Below are positions 23,701 through 35,414 of a DNA stretch of 64,000 nucleotides, one piece after another. Source of the stretch: Caprimulgus europaeus (lineage: Eukaryota; Chordata; Aves; Caprimulgiformes; Caprimulgidae); the NCBI GenBank assembly GCA_907165065.1, contig OU015523.1, positions 19,681,834-19,745,833 on the forward strand, in the 5' to 3' direction. The notes beneath the pieces were generated by a model. It worked only from the letters and a program-made list of their open reading frames with translations, searched no databases and was not told where the DNA came from. A program made the position numbers and the translations under genes. The first letter of the stretch is position 1; each line of letters opens with the position of its first letter.

Positions 23701-26700
23701 TTCTAATCCTCTTCTCCTCACCCCTTTTTGGGATCTGTCACCTCAGATAAATGGGTCCCTCCTCCAAGACCACTCTCTGATGTGTGGCCCTGAGAAGATA
23801 GCATGCTGCTTCCAGGCATCACGGAGGGACAGAAGCCTAGAGCAACCACTTCTTCCTGCGAGAAAGGACACACATTGGGTACCCACCCTGGACTTGGAGA
23901 AGCTGAGCAATTTCACATGCAGAAGAGATCTCAGTTGGTGCCTTGGTAGAAGCCATCACGGTCCTTTGTGAGGGAAGAGTGGCTTGCATGCCTCTACCTC
24001 AGAGATCCTATTTTAACACATTTCCACATTGTGCATCTCATATGAAGACTGCCAAGCCATGGGCACCGGCTCTTTCTGGTTCAGGGTTCTGCTGCTTGGC
24101 CCGTCTGCAGTGAGAAGGTGATGACTTGGGATCCACTGCATCTGTCCTGAGCACCTGGCGAAGGGCAGCTCCACTACTTCCTCTCTTAGATCTCCTCTAT
24201 TTTCATGAGCTTCCCAGTCAGTTCCAGAAGTCTCACAGTTAATCCTGGTCTGACGCCTGGAAACCCCGTTGCATGTCCAGGCACCTGTTGAGTATCAGCC
24301 TGCCCATCAGCATTGCTCACACCACATCTCCCGCCAGACCTTCCCTTCAGTCTTCTGGCTGCTTTCTGTTTACAGTCCCTCGCCACAAAGTTCTTGGTTA
24401 TCTCTTATTAGTAAGTAACTTCTTTTTGCTTGTTATGTTTGCTCTAGCTCTGGGCAAACAGCAATCAGGACGTTGTGCATGAGGTCCTTTGGCTCTATCT
24501 CAGGAACACCCAGACCAGCTGATCTCAAGTTGCATGGCTGATAACCCAGTCTTCAAGTCATGGCGTGATTTCTTAGGTCAGTTAAATCTGCAAATAAATT
24601 ATAGAGCACTTAAAAAAGTCAGTGTAAAGCAGAAGATTATGACTAGCTTCAGACTTGATGATGCAAGGACCAAAACATGAAAGTGGAATCACTCAGAGAA
24701 AAACATGGTATCACAGAAATCTGGAAATGCAATGGAAAATTCCTTCAGCAAGACTAACTCAATCATACTGCAGAATAGTGTTTTCTATTCTTATTTTTCT
24801 TGGTAAGTGCAGTTTGCACCTGTAAGATGTCAAGAAGGACAAGAAAAGCAGCGTATTAAGGTTGTGCACAAGGTGTCTGCTGCAGGTGAGGCTGGAACCT
24901 GGCTGAAGCTAATGCCTAACACTGACAAAGAAGTACTTAGTGAGCTGGGCTTCTGTATCCCTGTCCTGGGCTACTCTCGTTGGAGCTTGCCCCTCACTCC
25001 CCATGGCTCTACTGGAATCCCACACGTCCCTGTGAGCCCCTCTGCCCAGGGGACACACATGGGCAGTTCTGAGAAGAGGTCCCTGTGCTGATCTTGCTCC
25101 GGTCACTGTTGTTTCTGCGGCAGAGTCCTGTTCTGGGAGATGACGAAAATGTCATTCAAGGGAGTCAGCATTTAAAATGGGTCGTTAGAGAGAAACGTCA
25201 CCGATGTCTTTGCTAAAGATAGCCCGGTGCTGAGTAAAACAGTGCCTCCAAACCCTTCATTTCACAACATCCTCGCTCAGCACAATAACCCCTCGGCCCC
25301 AAATGCCCCCCAGCCCCTATCACTTTTCTGGGCTCTCCATCAGTCCCTCACCACCACCTCTCAGGAAGGGGCAGCAGGATGGGAATACGTCTCTCTCCTT
25401 TGCCGGTTCTTACAAGAAAGAAGCATTTCTGAGGGCATGGACTCTGTTAAGGGTGGTTTGGGGGACCAGATGGGAGTAGTACCAGGGCACCAAGGCAAAG
25501 AGTGCAGAGCAGGTTGGGATGGAGAGGACAGCAGTGAACTCAGTGTCCCCTGGGTGAAGCCAGAGGAGGGGGAGCAGATGGTGTCGGGCTGTGGAGCTGT
25601 ACATGTCTCCCCACCACAGTTCCATCTCCCTCTCTCTCTCGTCTTCACCCACACATTCACACCATTCTCACACTGCTGATTCAAGGGAAAGAGAGGTTGA
25701 TGCTTTCGGCTTGGACTGGGCACCACAAACTGTTTTTCTTGAATAGGAGGAAAAAACACCTCCTGCCAACCGTCACAAGTTCTCCCCCATCTTTTCTCTT
25801 CTCTTCCTCTCTCATGCAATCCCATGGCCTTTGTAAGACAGGGGGCAAGAAGGACCACTACAAAGCAGCCCTCTGGGGACACCGAGGTGCTCAAAGTTGT
25901 GCCAGGTTCCCCTACATCTATCCCAATCCCCAGGACACTGAAGAGCCATGGGTGATAAAAGAGAGGAGAGCCATCACCACAACAAGGAGCTGATGAAGTG
26001 AGGCATACCACTTGCTCTCTTTTATCCTCCACCTTCACCACCCAGCTGAGGAAAACTAGAAAGCGAGCAAGGATCCTTCCACAGTGAGGAAGCAGCTGCT
26101 CTGAGTCACCTCCCTCCCCTCACTCCCAGGAAAAGCCCCAGCCTGGTCCTCGGGGGATGAGCTGCTGAGGGGCTCGGATGCATGACACCCATCATGAAGG
26201 GCTGATTAAGTCTGAAAGAGTCAGAGCCAGTGGGTTGCTGGAAAGTGTGAGCCACAACAGTGGGGTTCTCTGAGGCAAAAGGGGCCCCAGGATGAGGCAC
26301 ATGGTTGGAAATGTGTTACCCTATGAAAAGGTCAGCAGTTACACAGGAGCTAGGACGAGCCCCCTCAGCGCATGAGCTCGGGTGGGTTTTCCCAGCACTA
26401 CTGGATGAGGAGGGTTCCTTCCTCACACCCCTCACAGTGCCACAGTGTGCAACTCCTCTTCTCAGTGCTGGTTGCTTCTCTGGTTGCTTCTCCATCTCCT
26501 CGGACTACCTCAGCTTTGTCCCATATTGCCCCTGGACTCTGGATTGATGGGTCACGTGTGCTCAGGTTGGAGCTTACCATAGAACCTTTCCTCATGCTGC
26601 TTGTGAACTGGCCAGTGAAAAAAAAAAGCCAAAAAATCAGCATATTTGAAGGATTAAAGAAGGAAAAAGAAAAACCACACCAAAAACCCAACAGAAAAAC

Positions 26701-27240
26701 AACAGCAGAAAAAAGACCAACATGTTCTCAAAAGCCCTGAAACAGAGAGAAGCTGTAAGAGGCGGAAAGATCAAACCAAAAAAGGTAAGAGATGAAAGAA
26801 AAACATGAAGGGCACTTGCTGGGAAGTGTCTTCTACACTTTTTCCACTGTCTACATAGAAGCGAAACTTGTAAGAAAAACAACAGCGACCCAAAGAGTTT
26901 CCACTAAAAGATGCTTAGAGCAGTGTCTCTGGTCCCTCCCTCCACTCACTGGCTTCAGCCCTGCCTTCACGTGCCTCACACTTACACTGGTTTCTTGGTC
27001 ATGACGCATCTCCTTAGTGATATGAGGAAATTAACTGCCCACCTGCAATATAAGGGCATCTAGGGATATGCTTTGATCAGAGAGAGACAGCACGAGAGCG
27101 AGCACGTCCAGCTGACCCTGCCTTGGTTCATCCACCCACTCTAACATCTCCTTTGCCCATGCTTCATTTTTACTGATCTCTCAAAGCTTCTGACCTGATC
27201 AAGCACGGACCTGAGTGGCAAGACGCAGCCTCTCACCTCT
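20759..27240. other. Intergenic upstream of LAG3
   Basis: About 6.5 kb with no recognised gene or repeat family. The longest frame, 226 codons on the minus strand at 25361-26041, shows no domain, and overlapping plus-strand frames are also open. The LAG3 promoter must lie at the right end. A weak AATATAAG at about 27045 is the only TATA-like sequence I noticed there. Confidence 0.45.
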
Positions 27241-27245
27241 CCTGG

Positions 27246-27257
27246 ATGCCACCATGA
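27246..27257 (+). promoter_or_regulatory. LAG3: Three-codon upstream ORF overlapping the LAG3 start
   Basis: ATG CCA CCA TGA. The TGA shares three bases with the LAG3 ATG in an ATGA arrangement. The upstream ATG has T at -3 and C at +4, a poor context, whereas the LAG3 ATG has the perfect GCCACCATG context. Leaky scanning should therefore favour the main start. Confidence 0.6.
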
Positions 27258-27308
27258 GGCCGGTGTCCCTGGTGCTGTTCCTCAGCCTCATTCTGCTGGC
27301 TTTCAACG
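27254..27308 (+). CDS. LAG3: LAG3 exon 1, signal peptide
   Basis: MRPVSLVLFLSLILLAFN, then a split codon. Donor GTAAGA. Phase 1. A typical leader with a hydrophobic core. Confidence 0.9.
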
Positions 27309-30300
27309 GTAAGAGGGGCTGAACATATCAGGGAGGGCAGAGTAGCTCAGTAAGCTCAGTCGGGGTGTTACTTGGTCCCTGAAAGGTGTGGAAGGGAGAA
27401 TTTGTGCCCTTCTAACCCCACCAAAGATGGCCAGATATTGCCCTCTGCTCCATGAGTCCCACCCTTTGCTCAACCCCCCATCTTGTTACAGCTGCCCACA
27501 TCCTACCAGGAGTAGCAGAGGGAAAAAGCAGGGAGCAGAAAGTGTGGGCCAGAGCAGGGAGTTCAGCCGTGCTGCCTTGCCACCTGAGCCCCAGAAAGAT
27601 GAAGCAGCTGCCTGAGAAGACATCTGTGCTGTGGAAGCGGCATGGGGGAAGGTACGCCAGGGCCAAGACAGATCGGTGGCCTTGTGGGGGCACTGGGGAG
27701 GGTGGGAGACACTTTGAGCCTCTGTTGCCCTTCCTTCCCCATGCTCCTGCTCCCCACCCTTGATCTCACCTTTGCCTTTGACCCGAGCCACTCACTCCTC
27801 CCGCTCCCAGTGCCCACCAGGAGCCGCACATGGTGCTGGAGGTGGAGCCCTCGGGGCTTCGGAAGACGGCGCTGCCCATGCGGCCCCGGGTGTCCATCCA
27901 GGACTCGGCCTTACGCAACGGCAACTTCTCCCTGCGAATCGACCCTGTGCAGAGGGAGGACGCCGGGCTGTACGAGGCACAGGTGGCATACAACACGGAG
28001 AGCCAGAGGTGCCAGGTGGAGCTGGGGGTGATTACAGGTAGGAGAAGATGGAAACAATGCTGATTTTAGCTCCAGGGAGGTTGTAAGGGTGGACATGGTG
28101 GAGATGCTGTGTTTGCCAGGGCAGGTTGGAGCGCAGGCAGTGCACAGCTTCCTGCTGTCTGCTCTCTGCTCTGGAGAGAGGACTGCCCAAGGACAAGGCT
28201 GGGATGTAAGGGGTATCAAGAGATGGTTTGGTAATGCCTTCATGCTCTTAGCTTCCCCTGCCTCCCACCCTTTCTTTTTCTTGCAGTAACCCTCAGTCCG
28301 CCCAGCCCTGTGGTAGAAAATGAGCCGCTCTTGTTGAGCTGCAACTCTAGCCACTGGGCCAATCTGTTGGAGACCCGCTGGTTCCACAATGGGCGCCCGG
28401 TCCCCACCTCCAGGACCTTCTGCTCCTTGCATGGAGATCTCTCCATTCCCCGACCAGCCATGAGCGATGCGGGCTCCTGGCGCTGCCAGCTCAGATACTC
28501 CAATAATGAGATCATTTCTGCCACGTACAACCTGAAAATTCTAGGTGAGCTCAAGCTCTGTGTTGCTACTCCAGCCTCTCCAAGTTGCTCCCTTTGATGT
28601 GACTGACCAACCCAATTGGGTCCAGCTTCCCAGCTCCTACCCTGTCGTCGCTACTCAGGCCAGTCACCTCCCTGCAGAGCTCTTTCCAGCAATCACCCCA
28701 CATTATCCTCTCTCTCTCTGGCTTAGGTTTTGATGGCCCAACGAACCCTGTGGTCTATGCTGCAGCTGGCTCTGCAGCTGATCTACCATGCACCCTGAGC
28801 TACCTTCCCAGTGCCTTTGGGGTCAATATGGTGACAGCCCACTGGAGCCGCCTTGCAGGAGGACGCTTGCAAGACAGGGGCACCTCCCAGAATTTGAGCA
28901 CCAGAAGCTTCCCCTTTCATCTCCCTGCGGTAGGGCCAGGTGATGCAGGGCAGTACCGCTGTGCTGTCTCTGTTGGCAGCAAGACAATCAGGAGGGATGT
29001 GACCTTGTCAGTGATCACAGGTGAGAGAAGAGACAGGGAGGTGCATCACCCCCCTGGGGTCTCCCACCGCTTGCAGACAGACCTTGCCACGTGTTAGTGC
29101 AGTAAGCGTGGGTTGCTCCTGCTTGTAGGTTCCCACCCTAGGGTGGGAAACAAGGTCTCTGTTCAGGGCATTGCCCTGGACTCTGCTGAAAGCAGAGGTT
29201 TATCCGTGTAACTTGGTTATTCTTCTTAAGATGGGGGAAGAGAAAGAAAATCAATTAGAGGAAATCATAAAAGAGGCATGTAATAGAAGAAGGAGGGGTG
29301 AGGAAGAGATGTGGACCTGCCTGTAGTCTTTCCTGAGGGTATTTTTTTCCCTTTTGCTGCAGTCACTCCGAGCATCCAAGGACCAGTTTCTGAGGGATCT
29401 CGCTTGCTGCTCATCTGCAGCATCACACACCCCCAGGGACATGAATTTTTCCAGTGGAAGCACCTAGACTCAGCCCCCACTAACAGCAAGCTTGCTGTGG
29501 CCACTTCTCATCACCTGGAAGGCCACAGATCCCAGATTGGCCCTACCATGGAAATACCCCAAGTGTCACAAAAGGACACAGGCACATGGGAATGCAGTGT
29601 ATATGGCCCAGAAGGCAGACTAGGAGCAGCAGAGTACGGGCTGCAGATCACAGGTGCTGTGTCCTATGGATCTGCAACCAATCCCTTCTTCTCACCCTAT
29701 TCAATTCCCTAGTGCCCTTTCGTTTCTCAGCCTCACCCAGTCCTTCTCCCCTTTGACCACTTGGACCCCATCTTGTTGTCGTCCTGTCTTAGCTCTCACC
29801 AGTTCCTCCCGTTGCTCCTTCCAGTTCCCTGTACCCTTTTCCAGTTTGCCTGTCTTTGTGCAGTCCCAACCCTGCCTCAGCACAACATCAACCTTCCCCT
29901 CCCTCCTAACTGGTTGCTCTTTACAGGTGCCCAGGTCTCCAACCCTCCCACCATCTTCAGTGGGCAGGTTACTTTTGGGCTCACGCTCACCCTCTTCTTC
30001 CTGCTTACGGTCTGTGTTCTGGCTCTGGCCCTACAGAAAAGGGTAAGTGTCCATCACCCCATTTCTGTTAGTTTTCCTGTACATCAGCCCTTATTTGACC
30101 TTCTCCTGGGTACCCTAGAGACAGAAGTGAAATGTCTCAAAGACACAGCAGCCAGAGAACGAATGGTGCCCTGGCAGCCTGCTGAAGGTGTCCTGGACAT
30201 CAGCAGGTCTGGCTAGCCACGATGTTCATCTGGGGGCAGGTCAGATACTTCAGAGGAGGTGTCAAAAACCCCAAGGAGACAATCACAGCCCAGCCTTGAA

Positions 30301-32537
30301 AAGCTTCTTGTTTATTCTCCCAGAAATCAAGTTACGCTGTAATAGAGGAGAGTTAATTTCCAGGCTTTTGTGTGTGTTCTCTCTCAGTCCTTATGTGGAT
30401 GCTTTGATGTAACAGAGTCTCCTGTTCCATATAAATGCCTGCTGGTCCCCAGACACTGATCTTGATGCAGGTCTGTTGTTGCTGGCTCAGCCCTCACACC
30501 TTGGCTGTCTGCTTCTGGCAACTTGTTTGCTCAGCTTGTTCCAGTATCTTGTCTTGTGAAAATTCTGCCTTGCTTGTGTGATCCCAAAGACCAGGCCAGG
30601 ACTGCTCCCTCCCCAGCAGGCCAGTGGCAAAAACTGTGCACATGAGTCAGGCTGTTTCTCTGCAGTTCTCATACTGTTTCTCTGCAAATGAATTGCAAGG
30701 GACACCTTTCGTGAGTAGCTGTGTTGTATGTTAAAGGAATTTAACTCTGCCTTCTACTTAGCTTCTTGGAAGTGGTCCACAGTGAAAATCCCCTTCCAGT
30801 ACAGAAGGGGCTGGGGTCTCAGAGCAATCTCAGGTTGGGAGAGCTTGCCCTGGCGAAAGAGCTGGGTGCCTTGAACCTGCCTTGAGTTGAAGGTGAGGGA
30901 TGCAACAGCACTGATGGAAATTCTTAGCAAATTCTGGTGGCTGGAGGCTGAAGACAGACAGCACTAGAACAGAAGCAAGAGGGACATTTAAAAAAAACCC
31001 CAAAACATTGCGGGTAGTGCTAAAGCAACTTGTGACTGGTTCTTCGTCATCAGTCCTTAATCAGCACTGATGGTAAAGGATAATCTGAGGCAGAAATCTA
31101 CAGTTTGTGGGTGACTATCTAGACTGTGCAAGTGCAGGACAAAGATGATCAGAACCACTCTTTCTGACTCTAAACCTTCAACCCCTTGAGAGTGTAACTG
31201 TAAACCCTCAGCTAGAAGGAAGTAGGATACTTGAGTGTCCAGTCTTTATCTTAAACAGCTCTAATCCAGACAGGACATTTACCACCTCAAAGCATTTGTA
31301 TATGCCCTCACAGCCTTGCTTTGCCAAGAAAGCAAAGCTCCTCTGTTGCAGCACAGGTCCTCCATCCACGCATGGTCCTCATGCCCTTCTCTGCACAGTC
31401 TGCTGGGTAGCCTCATCCTTTGTGAGAGTGCAGATGAGGTGCCTTGAGCAAAGATGTTAGCTCTTCTCTTGTTCTCTTCCTCTCTCTGCTGGCATTCTCT
31501 GACATTACATTTGCTCTTCTTGCCTTGGTTGAACACTGGCTGCTCACTGGTGTCCCTTGATGGGCTATTGTCCACACATCAGGAATTCCTGTTCCCATCT
31601 CCTGAGCCTACCAACTTGCAATGGGTACTGTTGCATTTCATTCACCCCGTCGTTCCGTTTACTGCTCCATTCTCCTAAAATATCTGGGTCTTGGGTGACA
31701 TTTTCATCTTCTTTCTTCCAAATGAGCCTCCTCAGTTTTATCAGCTACAAAACTTGTTAGCACTTTCATGCTCTCTGTGCCATTAATAATTGGTCCCACG
31801 ACTGATCTTTGAGGACTTGTGCTTATCATTTCTCTACAGCCTGTCAAGAACCTGCCAGTGAAATCCCAGTCCCTTCCTCTTAGCTGAAATCACACCTACC
31901 ATGCCATTCTTTTACTAATCTCTTCTTTCCAGTTGTTTTAATTGCCTGTGTGCCACCATATACTTTACTGTTATCAGGGGCCCTGAGATCTACCTCTTTT
32001 CCATTGTCTAGAAAGTCACTTGTTAAAGCAAGATGGGAAAGTGGTTCTGTCTTTAATTTGTTCTTATCTCATTTTACATGAACCTCATGCCTTTAATTTT
32101 TCTCTGTGAGAAGGTGTTGTAAAATCTGGTATACCATTGGACCTGACAATGGCCTGACCATTGCCCAGATCAGTCCTTGCTCTCTCTTAAGTGTGTCCTG
32201 TCTTTGTTATTCCTTATGCCCATGACACCACAGAGGATAATGTTAAGCCAGCCTTCTCCAGAAGAAACTACATGTCTCAGAGAGTGGGACTGCGGCTCTT
32301 CCCTGGCTGTGGGAGGGAATGGGAGCCCAAGAAATAGGACCATGTCTTCCATGGCAGGGAGAAGCCCAGACTTGTGCCATTCAGTTTCCCTCCCATGCCT
32401 GATATTGCCCCTTTCTTCCCTTTCAGGCACGGTCCCCTGCCTTCCCAGCGCTGGAAGGGATGGTTGCAGTCACTGTGCCAAAGAAGAAGGAGATGGAGGA
32501 GAACCAGAAAGAGAAGATTCAGCAGACTGAGTGCTAA
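27254..32537 (+). CDS. LAG3: LAG3 (CD223), four-Ig-domain inhibitory receptor
   Basis: Eight exons (27254-27308, 27492-27651, 27811-28037, 28287-28544, 28727-29020, 29363-29653, 29927-30042, 32427-32537) give 1512 nt, 503 residues (human about 525). A hydrophobic signal peptide (1-18) precedes Ig domains D1 (about 25-147, split over exons 2-3), D2 (148-233), D3 (234-331) and D4 (332-428), then a membrane helix (about 443-464) ending in QKR and a 36-residue tail. Tracks DAGLY, DAGSWRC, DAGQYRC and DTGTWEC mark the F strands. D1 lacks the F-strand cysteine and has one in the next strand (QRCQVEL), as I recall for human LAG3, which separates it from CD4. In mammals it binds MHC class II and FGL1 on other cells and damps T-cell activation. 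The tail keeps an FPALE element but has no EP repeat. The start has a perfect GCCACCATG context. The position between PTMS and CD4 supports orthology. Confidence 0.93.
27492..27651 (+). CDS. LAG3: LAG3 exon 2, D1 first half
   Basis: Acceptor TTGTTACAG, donor GTACGC. It contains the B-strand cysteine in SAVLPCHLS and the C-strand tryptophan in SVLWKRHGG. It ends in phase 2, so D1 is split over two exons, as in CD4. Confidence 0.88.
27811..28037 (+). CDS. LAG3: LAG3 exon 3, D1 second half
   Basis: Acceptor GCTCCCAG, donor GTAGGA. It encodes the NFSLRIDPVQREDAGLYEAQ strand region and a G-strand cysteine (QRCQVEL). One N-glycosylation site, NFS. The loop before it is shorter and less proline-rich than the extra D1 loop I recall in human LAG3. 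Confidence 0.9.
28287..28544 (+). CDS. LAG3: LAG3 exon 4, D2
   Basis: Acceptor TTCTTGCAG, donor GTGAGC. Complete Ig domain with LLLSCNSS, TRWFHNG and SDAGSWRCQLRY. A third cysteine lies in TFCSLHG. Phase 1 at both ends. Confidence 0.92.
28727..29020 (+). CDS. LAG3: LAG3 exon 5, D3
   Basis: Acceptor TGGCTTAG, donor GTGAGA. V-like Ig domain with DLPCTLSY, VTAHWSR and GDAGQYRCAVS. N-glycosylation site NLS. Phase 1 at both ends. Confidence 0.92.
29363..29653 (+). CDS. LAG3: LAG3 exon 6, D4
   Basis: Acceptor TTGCTGCAG, donor GTGCTG (a weaker donor). Ig domain with LLLICSIT, FFQWKH and DTGTWECSVYG. Phase 1 at both ends. Confidence 0.92.
29927..30042 (+). CDS. LAG3: LAG3 exon 7, stalk and membrane helix
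   Basis: Acceptor CTCTTTACAG, donor GTAAGT. A short stalk, GAQVSNPPTIFSGQ, then the hydrophobic segment VTFGLTLTLFFLLTVCVLAL and a basic stop, QKR. The opening GAQ also starts the stalk I recall in human LAG3. Phase 0 at its end. Confidence 0.9.
30043..32426. other. LAG3 intron 7
   Basis: A 2.4 kb intron, much longer than the others in this gene (about 160-420 bases). I recognise no repeat or exon in it. Confidence 0.6.
32427..32537 (+). CDS. LAG3: LAG3 exon 8, cytoplasmic tail
   Basis: Acceptor CCCTTTCAG. It encodes 36 residues and TAA: ARSPAFPALEGMVAV, then a KKK cluster and a Glu/Lys/Gln-rich end, finishing TEC. FPALE matches the FSALE element of mammalian LAG3 in place and spacing. The KIEELE motif is not recognisable (KEMEEN sits there) and the EP repeat is absent. 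The 2.4 kb intron before it makes this the least certain exon, but frame, acceptor and FxALE all fit. Confidence 0.8.
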   Translation, partial: ARSPAFPALEGMVAVTVPKKKEMEENQKEKIQQTEC

Positions 32538-33085
32538 TCGGAGCAGGGACACCGAGCCCAGTCTGCAGGGGAGGATGAAACTCTGTGAGCCATGCTGCAG
32601 AGAGATGGGCACCATGCAGACCTCACAGGAGGGTCTAGGGATGGCATGAACATAGCAGGAGGCTGTGGGAGCTCTGTACCCGCCAAGGAAGCTGTGTACC
32701 AGGGCAAGACAAGGCTCACTGCTGCAGTGAGGTGGCAGGCAGCACAGGTGCTTTGGAGCTGTTGGGGTATTTGAGCCAGTAGCTATTGCCTGTTTCAGTG
32801 CCACTTCCCTCTCCCACCCTTTGCCCCTCCTTCGTGGCTTCTCTCCCAGCCTTTCACTGGTGGGACAGTGAAATGCAGGAGATGGCTGGAAGCCAGCTCC
32901 TCTGCAGCCTGATGGGGTTTTCACCCCCCTGCTCACCTTCTTCTCCCCACACTGCCCTGCTCTTGCGCTCATTCAATGGCAGAAGGGGCCCCACAGAAGA
33001 CTGCATGTGTTGCACATTTTGAGCATTTTATTTTATTAGAAACTCATTTTAGAATCTAAAATAAATCTGTCTGACAAAAAAACCC
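32538..33085 (+). other. LAG3: LAG3 3' UTR
   Basis: About 0.55 kb from the TAA to just past AATAAA at 33060. The end point is inferred. A 231-codon frame on the opposite strand (32277-32972) overlaps exon 8 and has no support. Confidence 0.7.
33060..33065 (+). terminator. LAG3: LAG3 polyadenylation signal AATAAA
   Basis: First AATAAA after the LAG3 stop, in an AT-rich stretch, followed by TCTGTCTGAC and then a GTGTGCTTGTGGTG downstream element near 33100. Confidence 0.75.
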
Positions 33086-35414
33086 GCTGGCCCCTGCGTG
33101 TGCTTGTGGTGAATCGCGCCCATTGATGGTGCCGGCTGTACCTCTGCCTGTGTGAAGCAGCTTCTAAGAACTTTGCTGGCTTCCTTTTCTCTTTCAGTTC
33201 TGTATTACTAAAGCTGCCTGTTGATTTCTGACATTTTGACAGTGGGGAAGGGGAAATTAAATGCCACTAGAGAAGAAAGAATCACAGGTTCAGTCTTGCC
33301 TTTTTGCTGTGCTTCAGACTCTTTTTTTTTTTTTTTTTTCACCCCTGTCTGGTTCTCTGTGTTCATTCTTGCATTTATTCCTTCTCTCAGTCCTCACATT
33401 TCCCTGATAGATCTCTCACTGACATTAGGGCTCTCTGTCACTCTCCTCTGGCTAAGGTTGTACTTACTAATGTAATCATGAGTCCGCCAGGTCCCATCTC
33501 CCATAACCCTCAAATTGTTTAGGTTTCATCTAGTTAGACAATGTTCTTCACCTACTCTCTGAACAGTCGTGGAGGACTGTGGTACTCTCTTGAACAGTCA
33601 AGGCATGACACCCCAGAAGAAAGCCTCACTAGTAAAGAGTCACACATGTTGTTTCTCCCATATGGGTCACTGGGCTGTGGCTATTCAAGCAAGGAGATGG
33701 TGGTACAAAAATGTTTCAGTGTTTAGGAAGGGAGATTCTCTTGACTTAAGCAGAGGGCTTCACCACCAGGCCAGCTTTTAATTATTTCAGCAGGAACATG
33801 AAGAAGCTTTCTTGGTGTGTGGCCCTCACCTTCACCCCAAGACCTTCAGGCACACTGGTAATGAATGCACTCAGGGATCCTCAGACTGCAGGTAGTGGAG
33901 CAGCACTCAAAAAACCCAACTAGCCCTCTCTGGGGAGCATGTCTGGACTCCACAGCAGTTTAACTAGTCAGCTAGCCATGTATTTTACTGAAAATGATCT
34001 CCATTTCTGCACTAAATCCTGGAGAAATGCAAGCAGAGGTGTGAGGCAGGCTTGTCTTCTTCAACTGTCTCATGCAGTTTCAGGCAGGCACTGAGACAGA
34101 ACCAGCATAAGGAAGGGCAGTCCAGCCTGGTACCAGGCATCTTCCTAGGCAAAAGACAATTCTGCATTTTTTCTGATTTGGGAGTGATCTGTCTGGCTCA
34201 GACTCCCCCCTCTGCCAGATGCTTTGGAGATGGAGATGAGGTGGATTAGCCCCAGTGGGACTAAGGAGCAATCCCATATTCAGCAGGACCACACCACACT
34301 CTTTCAGTGCCTGACAGCGGTTTGCTCTCTCTTCTCAAGCACAATGGGATGCTCTCTCCTCCTGTAATACTTTTAGCATTACCTGTTACCAAACGGGATG
34401 CTCTCATGGCTCAGATGCGTGCGCAGTCTGTCTTCAAACCTCACTGTTTTCTTGTACTCTCTGACTTCCTCTGGCAGTCAGTCCTTGTCTCTGCTTATTC
34501 ACTGTTTGAAAATGGTTCCCCTTTATCAGTGTTGAATTCAAAGTTTTCCACTTTCATCATCTGTTTTCTTTTCTCCCATCACAAAGGCTGGAAGAAGAAG
34601 GACTCCCAATCTATTGTCTCTTGGCGGCTCATTATTCTACATCCTTTTATCACATCCTTTTTTTCTTATTTCCCCATCCCCTTCTGACTCATTGGCCTAA
34701 ATCCCAGATTTAGGGACGTCTCCCTGACAGTTAGCTCAGGCCTATCTCTATGTGTGGTCACCTCTCCTTGGCTCCTTTTGGAAGAGGAGTCAGCAGCCCA
34801 GTGGAGGAGCAGCACTGGCTTACATGGAGGCATGGTGCCTTTCTCCACATTACTTCCATCCTGCCCTTCACGGCTCCTGACGTCTTGTCTGCTCCTCTGA
34901 CTGTTGTTCCCCCCTAAGCAGCACCAAGCTCCTACCGAGCTGTTCACTGTGCCCTCAGTGGAATGCCTGTTGTGATGCCTCGGGCTCTTGCCTGACCTGG
35001 TACAGCTACAGTAAGCCAAAGCCTAGAAGTGTTGATGCAGTTTACATTTTCCCTCCAGCTACGTGACGTGACGCTGAATTTCATTTGCCTTCCTGTTGCT
35101 GATGAGCACAACTTTCTTATGTGTCTCCAAAGCTCTTGTCACTCTCTCGTCTCCTGGCAAATTTAAATAGCTTCATGGCATTTACATACTTGACCTTCTT
35201 GCTGCTTACCTCCTTGAACACTGGCAACTCGTGTCTTAATTCAGGTACTTTTGGGCCTCACTGCTGCTTCTGATGACAACTGGCAGTTTAATCCTCCTCC
35301 TCCTCCTCTTTGCTTCCCACCCTGGGGCCAGCCTCAGGCACATAGCAGAGCTGTCCCACTTGCCCCTGTGCTGGGTCAATCCATTGCCCTGGTTAGCCCT
35401 GCAGCTCCAAGGGG
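33086..35414. other. Intergenic downstream of LAG3
   Basis: About 2.3 kb with a T run at about 33320-33339 and no recognised gene or repeat. Confidence 0.5.

Noticed and set aside
25361..26041. 226-codon minus-strand frame upstream of LAG3
   Set aside because: No family motif, and plus-strand frames overlap it. It looks like unconstrained sequence.
32277..32972. 231-codon minus-strand frame over the LAG3 last exon and 3' UTR
   Set aside because: No motif, and it lies antisense to a well-supported exon. Open by chance in GC-moderate sequence.
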